Positions 1 through 7,803 of a stretch of DNA of 64,000 bases are shown piece after piece (within the stretch, counting starts at the first letter, position 1; each line of letters begins with the position of its first letter). The notes below the pieces were generated by a model. It worked only from the letters and a program-made list of their open reading frames with translations. It searched no databases and was not told where the DNA came from. The position numbers and the translations under genes were made by a program. The stretch covers positions 24,644-88,643 of the forward strand of contig CAJTMJ010000012.1 in the NCBI GenBank assembly GCA_910577335.1, read 5' to 3'. The DNA comes from an uncultured Duncaniella sp. (GTDB lineage: Bacteria; Bacteroidota; Bacteroidia; Bacteroidales; Muribaculaceae).

Positions 1-484
1 TCATCGCACGGAGCTGTCTGACCTTGTTTACAGTCTGGCGAATGAACTTCTGACCTCCGAAACCCGGATTGACGCTCATAAGCAGCACCATGTCAAGCTC
101 CTCGATGATATCTTCAAGAAGCATCACGGGTGTGGCAGGGTTGAGTGTCACAGCGGCACGCATCCCGGCATCCTTGATGGTGTGGATCACACGGTTGAGA
201 TGGGTACATGCTTCCCAGTGAACATTCATTATGGCAGCTCCGCAGTCGCGCACCTGTCCCACGAAACGTCCGGGGTCCATGACCATCATGTGGACATCGA
301 GCGGCTTTTCAGCTATTTTGCTGATGGATGAGATAATAGGGAAGCCTATGGTGATGTTTGGCACAAACATACCATCCATCACGTCAATATGTATGAGCGA
401 GGCTTCGCTGCGGTTGACCATTTCCACGGCTTCTGCGAGATGCGCGAAGTCGGCGGCGAGTAGTGAGGGTGCTACCTGAATCAT
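1..484 (-). CDS. rpe: ribulose-phosphate 3-epimerase (3' end cut by window edge)
   Basis: Interconverts ribulose 5-phosphate and xylulose 5-phosphate in the cytosolic pentose phosphate pathway. The visible part is the N-terminal 161 codons; the family is usually about 215-225 residues, so roughly a quarter is missing off the left edge. The start IQVAPSLLAADFAHL is typical of the TIM-barrel fold, followed by HIDVMDGMFVPNIT, which carries the metal-binding His and catalytic Asp, then NVHWEA with a second metal His and MSVNPGFGGQKFI, the phosphate-binding loop region. The ATG at 482-484 fits the family N-terminus exactly. It lies downstream of the DedA gene on the same strand with about 50 bp between them, so co-transcription is possible. 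The identification is secure from the motifs. Confidence 0.97.
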   Translation of the reverse strand, partial: MIQVAPSLLAADFAHLAEAVEMVNRSEASLIHIDVMDGMFVPNITIGFPIISSISKIAEKPLDVHMMVMDPGRFVGQVRDCGAAIMNVHWEACTHLNRVIHTIKDAGMRAAVTLNPATPVMLLEDIIEELDMVLLMSVNPGFGGQKFIRQTVNKVRQLRAM

Positions 485-534
485 TGTGTTTTAAGGTTAA
501 AGAGTTGTGTCAGAATGAGTTACATGCGGAGGTG

Positions 535-1218
535 TCAGACTACAGGCTTTTTCCTCGGCTTGAAAGCACTCCAGAGTATTACTCCAAGGCATATCAGACC
601 GATGCCAAGCCCCACGTAAGTGAGATAGTCGTTATATTCCTCCACTTTTGCGAAAAGCTGTTCCTTCGGCACCATTTTGCCGAGCCAGTAACCGAGCGAG
701 GCAAGCACGACATTCCATGTCAATGCGCCGAGTCCGGTGAACAGGATGAATTTACCAATATTCATGCGCGCAAGTCCGGCGGGGATCGAAATCAGCTGTC
801 GCACCGCAGGGATTAGTCTGCCGAAGAATGTGGAGGCGGCTCCATGTTTGTCGAAATACTCTTCGGCATGGCGCACTTTTGCCTCGTCGATCAGACATGC
901 GTGTCCGAAACGGCTGTTGGCAAACTTGTAGACTATCGGGCGACCTATCCACACGGAGAGATAGTAGTTGATAAGCGCACCGATTATGGCTCCTGCGGTA
1001 GCGAGCGCCACTACCATCACTATGCTTACGTCACCCTTGGTGCAGGCAAGATAAGCAGCCGGCGGCACTATGACTTCGGAGGGAAATGGGATGAAAGAAC
1101 TTTCGATGATCATAAAACCCAACACCAGCAGGTAGACTGTGGTGGCATCAGCCACAAGGAATTTTGCCATTATGCCGGCAGGGTCGAATATCGCTAAAAG
1201 CGGAAGTGATTCAAGCAT
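535..1218 (-). CDS. DedA family integral membrane protein
   Basis: A 227-residue multi-spanning inner-membrane protein of the DedA/SNARE-associated family; family members include undecaprenyl-phosphate and phospholipid transporters (established for the UptA branch). Visible signatures are the re-entrant region FMIIESSFIPFPSEVIVPPAAYL (first part residues about 35-55, with the conserved acidic residue and Pro-Phe-Pro-Ser-Glu) and the later FGRLIPAVRQLISIPAG block containing the conserved R...P...R pattern near residues 140-155. Hydrophobic helices cover most of the remainder and the C-terminus is basic (KPRKKPVV). It is preceded by a clear TAAATTTG promoter box about 90 bp upstream. Which substrate this member carries cannot be read from the sequence. 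Confidence 0.93.
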   Translation of the reverse strand: MLESLPLLAIFDPAGIMAKFLVADATTVYLLVLGFMIIESSFIPFPSEVIVPPAAYLACTKGDVSIVMVVALATAGAIIGALINYYLSVWIGRPIVYKFANSRFGHACLIDEAKVRHAEEYFDKHGAASTFFGRLIPAVRQLISIPAGLARMNIGKFILFTGLGALTWNVVLASLGYWLGKMVPKEQLFAKVEEYNDYLTYVGLGIGLICLGVILWSAFKPRKKPVV

Positions 1219-1304
1219 TTTTACAGCGTATTTTTGATTAGTTGAACATGAAAAATAATTATCTGAAACGTATAACGTGATAATTATGTCGGTAGTTCAA
1301 AGTG

Positions 1305-1312
1305 CAAATTTA
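1305..1312 (-). promoter_or_regulatory. Bacteroidetes -7 box upstream of the DedA gene
   Basis: Read on the minus strand this is TAAATTTG followed by CAC, a perfect match to TAnnTTTG. I see no convincing TTTG box 19-20 bp further upstream, so the call rests on the -7 element and its position about 90 bp before the DedA start. Confidence 0.5.
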
Positions 1313-1400
1313 CGAAGTTTAGTTGACATATCGTCGATATGGATTATAAAAAGTATTGTTTTGCTACAAAGCGGTTTCGGCAAAGCGGTTCGGCACGGCA

Positions 1401-1439
1401 TAAAAAAAGTCAGGGACCGCCTCACGGTGCCCCCTGACC
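1401..1439 (-). terminator. Rho-independent terminator of the LruC lipoprotein gene
   Basis: On the minus strand a hairpin with outer arms GTCAGGG/CCCTGAC and inner arms CACCG/CGGT(G) is followed directly by seven U residues (seen as a run of A on the plus strand at 1402-1408). It lies about 90 bp after the stop codon of the LruC-domain gene. Confidence 0.88.
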
Positions 1440-1526
1440 AATCCTAATTACTTTATATCAGTATTATCTATTAAGACAAATTGTATGGTTTAAGTGTTAT
1501 GTATTTTCTTTTGAGCAAAATCAGAG

Positions 1527-3809
1527 TTAATTGCGTTTGGTGACGAGCGACTCGTTATATTTGCCTTCGCCATACCAATCGCCGTTTTCAGGTGCATTGA
1601 GCCAGTCGTTGAAACCAACGTAGGCATCGTGAATTTTTTTACCTTCACGGGGCCATAACCAATCGTTACCCACACATATCATCTGTGGCGCTATGCTGTT
1701 TACATTATGGTCGGCAGCGGGAGCCTCGATTTTTGTTATACCTTTGTTTTCAGGAATAGAAGTCTGTAGGATGAGATCTCCAGTTCCGGTCTGAAGGGTG
1801 AATGGGGTGTCCTTGCTGTTTATGGCAATAATCCAGAATCCTCCCATGTTGTTTTTGCCTTCGTCTGTCGATTCGTATTTTTTATGCATACCGAGAGTAT
1901 AGTCGCCACCGGGAACATTGAATGTTACAGGTTTGCCTTTTGTTGAGGCTGATGCGCCTACGTTAGTAGGTACGGTTGGGGCTTCCTCTCTACCTGTGAG
2001 CCATGAGTGGAATTCATCGACTAACATGTAGTTTTGAACATTTGCGGATTCATAGTCGTCTTTTGAGGTGCAGACCTTGCCTGTATACATGAGGTAGACG
2101 GGTAGGGTACCACCTGCGGCAAGTGGTGTGACGGTCACTTCGGTATACGGGTATGTAGCGGTGCCGTCTTCGGCGGTATCGTCAGTGTAATTTTTAGAGA
2201 CTGTTGTCACGCTCGCTACCACGTCGTTGAAGTCCCAGTCGCAAGTACCTCCAAGGTCCTCAGCAGCTATCAGATATTCGTATTTTTCGGGTTCGGGGTT
2301 ATCTTCGTCTTCCACATGGGGAATCTTTTCAGGCTCGATTGATGTGATGAAGAACATCATGTCGTTCAAGTCATGTACATCCCTGCCCCAATCTTCAAAA
2401 CCAAGCACTCGGTAATTGCCTGTAGGAGCGTTATACATATAAGTTGCGCCAAATACGTTTGAGCCTCCCACTGTGGGATTATATTTTGCTTCTGAGTAAT
2501 AGCGGGTGTATTTGTCTGGAATAGGAAGTTTTGTCGTTGGATCTAACTCTAAACGTACGATGTCAACATTGTCAATGGTCGGTTTATCCTCAGCAGGATA
2601 ACCATGCCATACACGTATATACATTCCAAATTTTGTCCCCTCGGCAATTTTTACATGAATACCACGAGATTTCCATCCTTTTACTTCTCCACCGGGGTGG
2701 CTATTTGTACTGGTACCGGGATATATCCAGTTATTAAATGGACCAATGGCAATGTTTGTTATTTTTACATGTGTAGCATCGGCTGGCTCGCAAAGAATGT
2801 CAGCTAAAAATAATTGATTGGTATGATCCCAATAGTTTGGAATTTCTTTAATATAGCTTAGGTCAAAATAATCGTCATAATTTGATACGAAATACCATAC
2901 ATCTTTTTCTCGCCTTTCAATAAGCCAACGACGTTTAAAAGTCTTCCAATCTTCGGGTGTAAAATCTAAGAAGCTATCATGTCCGCTATTGTTATATTTT
3001 AACGGATTAAGTTCGTCTGAAAGCTTGTCATTAGGAATGATCATTGGTTTATTCTCATCTTTCAGAGGAATATTATCTTTTGCATCTGCCATATTTGGAG
3101 TCAGAGGGTCTTCTTTAATATATAGCAAATTTCCTTTTGTCCCATCAACCGGAGTAATCTTATTTGTATAAAATGGTACTAATACCATTTCGTCCCCATC
3201 GATATAGTAAATACCAAGGGTGTTATAACTGTTAGTTTGCCAGTATACAGGATAAATTGTAAATTCTCCGTTAGACACGAAACTGAAGTTTTGTGTGACT
3301 TTTCCAAGATTGTCTTGGTTTTCAGGAAGATAATTTTGGAATGCAGTTACACCTTCATCAGTTAATGGACGGTAATCGGTTCGGGTTATTTCAACTTTGC
3401 TGTCATGTTTCTCCCAGATGGCGCGGCTTGATTTTGTGGTGGTGACGGTGCCTCCGACGGTGGTTTTGAATTGGCGTCCGTCAACGTTCACTATGAGGTC
3501 GGACACACCTTTGGGGATGGTGAATTTTATGGTTTCACTTCCCTTTACGTTTTGATAGTCGGCAAAGATGTAACGCTTCCCTTTGATGTCAGCGAGCACT
3601 TCAACGTGAGATGGTGACGATGTGACAACAGTCACTGAGCCTTGAGTAGCATTGTTCCAGTCATGGTTAGGGTCAACTACACCGAATTGTTTGATGAATT
3701 CGCGTGCATAAAGTTCACTTTGTGGAATTTCGATTTGCTCTGTGGTGCAACCTGACAGTGCAATTCCCGTAGTTAGGAGTGAGCCGGCAAAGATTTTGTA
3801 AAACTGCAT
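1527..3809 (-). CDS. LruC domain-containing lipoprotein
   Basis: A 760-residue predicted lipoprotein: the N-terminus has a short hydrophobic signal and a lipobox LSGC at residues 18-21, followed by TTEQIEIP. The C-terminal third carries YEYLIAAEDLGGTCDWDFNDVV, the acidic DxDFNDVV signature of LruC/DUF4842 domains (first part of the motif about residues 510-530), which is found in Bacteroidetes surface proteins of unknown role. The middle (roughly residues 130-450) is rich in Asn, Tyr and Trp and encoded by visibly more AT-rich DNA than either end. The gene has its own promoter (TAACTTTG at 3956-3963, minus strand), a leader hairpin and a terminator, so it is monocistronic. Function is unknown; surface-exposed location is inferred from the lipobox followed by acidic/polar residues. 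Confidence 0.85.
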   Translation of the reverse strand: MQFYKIFAGSLLTTGIALSGCTTEQIEIPQSELYAREFIKQFGVVDPNHDWNNATQGSVTVVTSSPSHVEVLADIKGKRYIFADYQNVKGSETIKFTIPKGVSDLIVNVDGRQFKTTVGGTVTTTKSSRAIWEKHDSKVEITRTDYRPLTDEGVTAFQNYLPENQDNLGKVTQNFSFVSNGEFTIYPVYWQTNSYNTLGIYYIDGDEMVLVPFYTNKITPVDGTKGNLLYIKEDPLTPNMADAKDNIPLKDENKPMIIPNDKLSDELNPLKYNNSGHDSFLDFTPEDWKTFKRRWLIERREKDVWYFVSNYDDYFDLSYIKEIPNYWDHTNQLFLADILCEPADATHVKITNIAIGPFNNWIYPGTSTNSHPGGEVKGWKSRGIHVKIAEGTKFGMYIRVWHGYPAEDKPTIDNVDIVRLELDPTTKLPIPDKYTRYYSEAKYNPTVGGSNVFGATYMYNAPTGNYRVLGFEDWGRDVHDLNDMMFFITSIEPEKIPHVEDEDNPEPEKYEYLIAAEDLGGTCDWDFNDVVASVTTVSKNYTDDTAEDGTATYPYTEVTVTPLAAGGTLPVYLMYTGKVCTSKDDYESANVQNYMLVDEFHSWLTGREEAPTVPTNVGASASTKGKPVTFNVPGGDYTLGMHKKYESTDEGKNNMGGFWIIAINSKDTPFTLQTGTGDLILQTSIPENKGITKIEAPAADHNVNSIAPQMICVGNDWLWPREGKKIHDAYVGFNDWLNAPENGDWYGEGKYNESLVTKRN

Positions 3810-3906
3810 ACTCTGTCTTAGTAATAATGGTTGTTAGGTAGATGAATAATGATCGGCACACACTAAATAATAATATTTTAATCTTATGTGAATGATTTTA
3901 GTGTGT

Positions 3907-3944
3907 GAACTGATTTAAATTTTCATAAAAAACTAAGTCAGTTC
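3907..3944 (-). promoter_or_regulatory. Leader hairpin of the LruC gene (CTGA-type motif)
   Basis: Near-palindrome with outer arms GAACTGA and TCAGTTC. It starts about 12 nt after the -7 box of the LruC promoter, so it should form at the very 5' end of the mRNA, about 100 nt before the start codon. Related leader hairpins precede dut, the DEAD-box helicase, the DUF3256 gene and era. Confidence 0.55.
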
Positions 3945-3955
3945 TATAAGCTGGA

Positions 3956-3985
3956 CAAAGTTACTACTAAAAATTACCCCCCCAA
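3956..3985 (-). promoter_or_regulatory. Promoter of the LruC lipoprotein gene
   Basis: On the minus strand the -7 box is TAACTTTG (3956-3963), a full match to TAnnTTTG, and TTGG lies 18 bp upstream (3982-3985). The start of transcription is expected near 3950, just before the leader hairpin. Confidence 0.65.
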
Positions 3986-4021
3986 TTTTTTAACTAACAT
4001 TAACCTTTAATAACACAAACG

Positions 4022-4053
4022 TAACTACTCACCTTTGCAAAGGTGAGTAGTTA
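4022..4053. repeat. Perfect 32-bp palindrome
   Basis: The two 16-bp arms TAACTACTCACCTTTG and CAAAGGTGAGTAGTTA are exactly complementary with no loop bases. It lies between the 3' end of the leftward glycosylase gene and the LruC promoter. It could be a processing/termination hairpin for the glycosylase transcript or a protein-binding site; no U-run follows on either strand. Confidence 0.75.
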
Positions 4054-4104
4054 ACAGGTTGGGTAGTGTGGTTGTGGTTGGAAAATGAGGTTTTTGTTCG
4101 TGAT

Positions 4105-4188
4105 GTAGGGATGCTCCCCGGAGCATCCGAGGGGAAATTGCGTGTTTCAAGCCTGTTCCATTCGGATGCACCGGGGGTGCATCCCTAC
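4105..4188. repeat. Palindromic MITE/REP-like element, copy 1
   Basis: Two inverted halves: GTAGGGATGCTCCCCGGAGC at the left and, at the right end, the complement of GTAGGGATGCACCCCCGGTG. Each half is itself a hairpin (GGATGCTCC/GGAGCATCC). The same layout recurs at 52475-52560, and related halves occur at 46736-46771 and 48537-48603. Confidence 0.8.
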
Positions 4189-4252
4189 TTCTAATTGCTC
4201 AGGATATGCTATGTTGTTAGATCGGGAAGGGGGGCAGGCGGGGGTGGATGTG

Positions 4253-4849
4253 TCAGGCTGGGAGGATTCCGGCGGCGAGGAAGAGGTGGCGGTAGGCTTC
4301 GGCTTTCTTTTCAAGCTTGAGGGGGTATGCCCGGGAGGTGGATGGCATTCGGGTTATGTGGAGAGTTCGGGGGGTGAAGGGTGCGTTAAGGGTATAATTG
4401 GTGGTGATGATTTCTCCGATTTTGGGGAGTGGGGTTGAGGTGATCTGGGCTATGACTCCGGCAGCTTTTTCGCCTGTGGTGGCAATAAAGTCGCAGTCGG
4501 GCATCTCATTAAGCAGCGCATCGAGGTTAACTGGCTCAACGATTTCAAGAAACTTGTCGGCAGCGTTGTCCTTCAGGCGTCGCACAGCCGCCCCGGTGTC
4601 GTGCAGGGCTATCTTCTTTTCACGGAGGAAGGCTTCAATGTCGTGCTGACGGAAAGCCCCGGTAGAGGTGTCACGGAAATGCTCGCTATCGTTGTAGAAT
4701 ATCAGTCCCATTATTCGCCAGAAGTCATTGGTCTTGTTCGGGTAGTAAAATTCCATGGACCAGCGTATGGGTTTGGGTGGGAAAGTACCCATGATGAGGA
4801 CTTTGGCATCACGGGGTATGAATGGCGGGAAGGGATGACGTTCCAACAT
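4253..4849 (-). CDS. uracil-DNA glycosylase superfamily protein (hypoxanthine-DNA-glycosylase-like)
   Basis: A 198-residue cytosolic protein expected to excise damaged (deaminated) bases from DNA. The N-terminal motif GTFPPKPIRWSMEFYYPNKT region (about residues 21-40) corresponds to the active-site GxxP loop plus YY...FW segment of the UDG fold, and RMPSTSRAYP near residue 165 matches the C-terminal (L)PSTSPAxA motif of the hypoxanthine-DNA glycosylase branch. This assignment is by motif resemblance: the first loop (GTFPP) departs from classical GMxPG, so substrate preference (uracil, hypoxanthine or other) is open. It is a single gene, followed on the minus strand by palindromic repeats rather than a standard terminator, and separated from efp by a strong terminator. 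Confidence 0.75.
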   Translation of the reverse strand: MLERHPFPPFIPRDAKVLIMGTFPPKPIRWSMEFYYPNKTNDFWRIMGLIFYNDSEHFRDTSTGAFRQHDIEAFLREKKIALHDTGAAVRRLKDNAADKFLEIVEPVNLDALLNEMPDCDFIATTGEKAAGVIAQITSTPLPKIGEIITTNYTLNAPFTPRTLHITRMPSTSRAYPLKLEKKAEAYRHLFLAAGILPA

Positions 4850-4906
4850 AATATAAATAATATAATAGGTGGGGTTAAATTCAGGAAATACAGTCTATGT
4901 ATATAA

Positions 4907-4951
4907 CAAAAAACAGGCGGGTCAGATGGGCTGACCCGCCAATATTTTTTT
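4907..4951 (-). terminator. Terminator after efp
   Basis: Hairpin with arms GGCGGGTCAG/CTGACCCGCC (4916-4940), flanked by an A-run on the left and a T-run on the right, so it can work in both directions. On the minus strand it closes the aspS-to-efp operon. Confidence 0.92.
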
Positions 4952-5002
4952 GAGAGTTTAATCGCCGATGATTAGGCGATTGAACAGAACTCAGTGTCCG
5001 TG

Positions 5003-5569
5003 TTATTCCTTCACACGTTCCATGTATGAACCGTCACGGGTATCGATGCGCACTTTGTCGCCGATATTGCAGAAGAGGGGCACGCGTACTTCGGCACCGG
5101 TCTCAACTGTAGCGGGTTTGAGGGTGTTAGTAGCGGTATCACCCTTGATGCCCGGCTCGGTGTAAGTGATTTCGAGCACTACGCTGGTAGGCATTTCGCA
5201 AGTGAGGATAGTGTCGGAAGCGGCGTGAACCATAGCTTCGCAGATGTCGCCTTCTTTGAGGAACTGTACGCCGTCGATGCTTTCGCCTGGAAGAGCAACC
5301 TGTTCGAAGGTTTCAGTGTGCATGAAGTTATAGCCCATGTCATCCTTGTAGAGATACTGGTAGGGGCGACGTTCGATGCGTACTTCGTTAACTTTTACGC
5401 CTGAGTTCCAAGTCTTGTCGATGACACGACCGGTTTTCACGTTTTTAAGTTTGGTGCGCACGAAAGCCGGACCTTTACCGGGCTTCACGTGGAGGAATTC
5501 AACGATGAAGAAGTAGTTGCCGTCGATGTCGAGGCACATACCGTTCTTAAAATCTGCAGTTGTTGCCAT
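5003..5569 (-). CDS. efp: translation elongation factor P
   Basis: EF-P binds stalled ribosomes between the P and E sites and rescues polyproline stretches. The 188-residue length is standard. Domain I starts at MATTADFKNGMCLDIDG and carries the tip loop VKPGKGPA with Lys32 at the position that is modified in many bacteria; domains II and III (OB folds) follow, with the C-terminal signature GDKVRIDTRDGSYMERV. No EpmA/EpmB or EarP modification gene is seen in the window. It is the last gene of a leftward operon, 33 bp after slyD, and is followed by a strong terminator. Confidence 0.98.
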   Translation of the reverse strand: MATTADFKNGMCLDIDGNYFFIVEFLHVKPGKGPAFVRTKLKNVKTGRVIDKTWNSGVKVNEVRIERRPYQYLYKDDMGYNFMHTETFEQVALPGESIDGVQFLKEGDICEAMVHAASDTILTCEMPTSVVLEITYTEPGIKGDTATNTLKPATVETGAEVRVPLFCNIGDKVRIDTRDGSYMERVKE

Positions 5570-5602
5570 ATAATGATTGATTATTTATCTAAAATTCTAT
5601 TG

Positions 5603-6166
5603 TTAGTTAGAGCAGCAGCCGCTTTCGCAACCATCGCCGCAAGAGCCGTTTGAGCATCCGCCTCCACAGCCACCGCAGCCGCATGAGGGATGAAGTTCCT
5701 CGGGAGTGGCGTCACGCACCACTTCCACTTTCCCTTTGAATCGGAGATCTTTTCCGACAAGCGGGTGATTGAAGTCCATTTTTACAATCTTGTCAGTCAC
5801 TTCGATGACTTTTCCGGTGATGCGGTAGCCGTCGGCAGTCTGCATAGGGATGTAGGCACCGGGGCGCACGGCTTCGTTGTCGAACTTGCCATCGACCGAG
5901 AATATGTCCTTGTCGAGCTCTGCGACATCATCGGGATTGTAGGGGAAACCTTCGTTTGAGGGCACTGCCACGTCGAAGCTGCTGCCGGGTTCGAGACCTT
6001 CGAGAGCCAATTCGAGCGGACGAATCATGCCGGGAGTCACGCCGAAAATGAAACGTTCGGGTTCGGCTGCTTCCACGGTGTGGACGAGAGTATCAGTGCC
6101 GTCAGGGGCTACTTCAAAAAGCTCGTAGCTGATTTCGACATATTTGCCGGGTAAAATTTTTTCCAT
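5603..6166 (-). CDS. slyD: FKBP-type peptidyl-prolyl isomerase, SlyD type, with Cys-rich tail
   Basis: A 187-residue peptidyl-prolyl cis-trans isomerase and chaperone. Residues 1-70 and 125-150 form the FKBP domain (YVEISYELFE, GMIRPLELALEGLEPG) interrupted by the insert-in-flap domain (residues about 75-125, VPSNEGFPYNPDDV onward), the hallmark of SlyD. After HPSC the last 28 residues are a Gly/Cys tail with eight cysteines and almost no His, whereas the enterobacterial SlyD tail is His-rich; the same metal-binding role (nickel, zinc or copper) is inferred. It sits between the zinc-ribbon gene and efp with 33-37 bp gaps, consistent with one transcript. Confidence 0.93.
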   Translation of the reverse strand: MEKILPGKYVEISYELFEVAPDGTDTLVHTVEAAEPERFIFGVTPGMIRPLELALEGLEPGSSFDVAVPSNEGFPYNPDDVAELDKDIFSVDGKFDNEAVRPGAYIPMQTADGYRITGKVIEVTDKIVKMDFNHPLVGKDLRFKGKVEVVRDATPEELHPSCGCGGCGGGCSNGSCGDGCESGCCSN

Positions 6167-6203
6167 GATCTAATGAGTTTGTTTAGGAGTCAGGGGTTAA
6201 GGA

Positions 6204-6977
6204 TTAAGCTTCGCCCTCGGTCACTCCTGCCAACTCAGGATCGATCATGATTCTACCGCAATATTCGCAGACGATGATCTTTTTGTGCATCTTTATTTCC
6301 ATCTGCTTCTGCGGCGGGATGCGGTTGAAGCAGCCGCCACAAGCGTTACGCTGGATATATACCACTCCAAGACCGTTGCGGGCATTTTTGCGGATGCGCT
6401 TGAACGCTGTGAGGGTGCGGGTGTCGATCTTGGGTTCGATCTCCTTAGCCTGTATGCGTAAGCGTTCCTCGTCTTTCTTAGTCTCGGAAACTATTTCTTC
6501 AAGCTGCTGGCGTTTCTCGTTAAGGCTGTGGTTGCGGTCAGCGAGAGTGCTTTCAGCGTTGGCGATGTCGGCGCTCTTTGATTCGATTTCGCGAGCGTAC
6601 TGGTTGATGCGTTTCTCGGAAAGCTGGATTTCGAGGGTCTGAAACTCTATCTCCTTAGATAACAAATCAAACTCTCGATTGTTGCGCACATTGTCGAGTT
6701 GCTGTTTGTAAGTGACAATCTGATTCTGAGCCACTTCGATCTTGTGTTTCTCCTGAGCCGATTTCGAGCGCAAATCCTCGATTTCAGCATGGAATTTGTC
6801 GATACGGGTGTGGAGACCTTCGATGCTATCTTCCAAGTCGCGCACTTCCCCCGGGAGCTCACCGCGCACGGTTTTGATGCGGTCGATTTCCGAAAGGATA
6901 GTCTGAAGCTCGTAAAGAGCACGCAATCTTTGCTCTACAGAGAGCGCTTGTTCAGTTTTAGTTTGCTCTGTCGCCAT
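6204..6977 (-). CDS. coiled-coil zinc-ribbon protein (COG1579 family)
   Basis: A 257-residue protein with a long coiled coil (about residues 10-190, heptad-rich Glu/Lys/Leu) and a C-terminal zinc ribbon: CGGCFNRIPPQ and CEYCGRI supply the four Cys ligands. This matches the COG1579 C4-type zinc-ribbon family, regarded as possibly nucleic-acid binding. In Bacteroidetes and many other bacteria it is paired with the Nif3-like gene, as here (25 bp apart), suggesting a shared but unknown role. The start MATEQTKTEQ is the first ATG after the gap. Biochemical function is not known. Confidence 0.92.
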   Translation of the reverse strand: MATEQTKTEQALSVEQRLRALYELQTILSEIDRIKTVRGELPGEVRDLEDSIEGLHTRIDKFHAEIEDLRSKSAQEKHKIEVAQNQIVTYKQQLDNVRNNREFDLLSKEIEFQTLEIQLSEKRINQYAREIESKSADIANAESTLADRNHSLNEKRQQLEEIVSETKKDEERLRIQAKEIEPKIDTRTLTAFKRIRKNARNGLGVVYIQRNACGGCFNRIPPQKQMEIKMHKKIIVCEYCGRIMIDPELAGVTEGEA

Positions 6978-7002
6978 ATATTAAGTTGGATTTTTGTTCT
7001 TT

Positions 7003-7800
7003 TTATATGTAGTTCACCGGATTTTGCTCGGTGTCGGACATACGGACTGCAAAGTTAGGAAAATTTTCCGAGATAATATTCGAAAAAATTGATTTAGTGC
7101 ATTTTTCGCTCTCAAAATGCCCGGTATCGATGATGAAAATACGCTTACCGAAGTCAACGAAGTCGTGGTAGCGGGTATCGGATGTCACGTATGCGTCGGC
7201 GCCGGCAGCTATAGCCACGGGTATAAATTCCCCTCCGGAGCCGCTTGAGAGCGCAAGAGTTTTCACCAAAGTGTTGGCTTCAGCACCTGAGGAGCATCTT
7301 ACCACTGGCGAGCCGTAGATCTCTTTCACCTTCGCTATCACCTCTTCACGGGTGAGTGGTGAGGGAAAGTCGCCGATGACTCCCAGACCGGTGTCGGTCG
7401 AGCCGGGTTGGGGTGAGAGCACACGCATGGAAGTGAGTCCGAGCATCTCGCCGAGACGGTGCGACACACCGCTTGGGGCACTGTCGAGGGCTGTGTGGGA
7501 GGAGTAGATACCTACGCCGCCACGGATGGCTTTCAGCACAGCCTTTTCCACCTGTGTCTCGCCGGTGATATGCTTCAGCCCTTTGAATATGAGCGGGTGG
7601 TGGGAGATGATGAGGTCGCAGTTTTTGGCTATAGCCTCGTCAACCACTTCAGGGGTCACGTCAAGGCATGTGAGGACACCGGCACATGAGGTGTCGGGGT
7701 CCATCGGGCGCAACTGCCAGCCCGTGTTGTCCCATGATTCTTGGAGCTGAGGGCTGGCAAATGCTTCTATCGCGGAGATGATTTCTCTGAAAGTTGGCAC
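7003..7800 (-). CDS. Nif3-like dinuclear metal centre protein
   Basis: A 265-residue member of the Nif3/YbgI/DUF34 family, which forms a hexameric toroid with a dimetal site; GTP cyclohydrolase-type and metal-chaperone roles have been proposed for relatives. Diagnostic motifs are SWDNTGWQL near residue 21, LTCLDVTPEVVDEA, CDLIISHHPLIFKGL (metal His-His pair), SSHTALDSAPSGVSHRL (metal His/Asp), and GADAYVTSDTRYHDF with GHFESEK near the C-terminus. It begins only 3 bp after the aspS stop codon, so translational coupling in one operon is very likely. Confidence 0.95.
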   Translation of the reverse strand: MPTFREIISAIEAFASPQLQESWDNTGWQLRPMDPDTSCAGVLTCLDVTPEVVDEAIAKNCDLIISHHPLIFKGLKHITGETQVEKAVLKAIRGGVGIYSSHTALDSAPSGVSHRLGEMLGLTSMRVLSPQPGSTDTGLGVIGDFPSPLTREEVIAKVKEIYGSPVVRCSSGAEANTLVKTLALSSGSGGEFIPVAIAAGADAYVTSDTRYHDFVDFGKRIFIIDTGHFESEKCTKSIFSNIISENFPNFAVRMSDTEQNPVNYI

Positions 7801-7803
7801 CGA

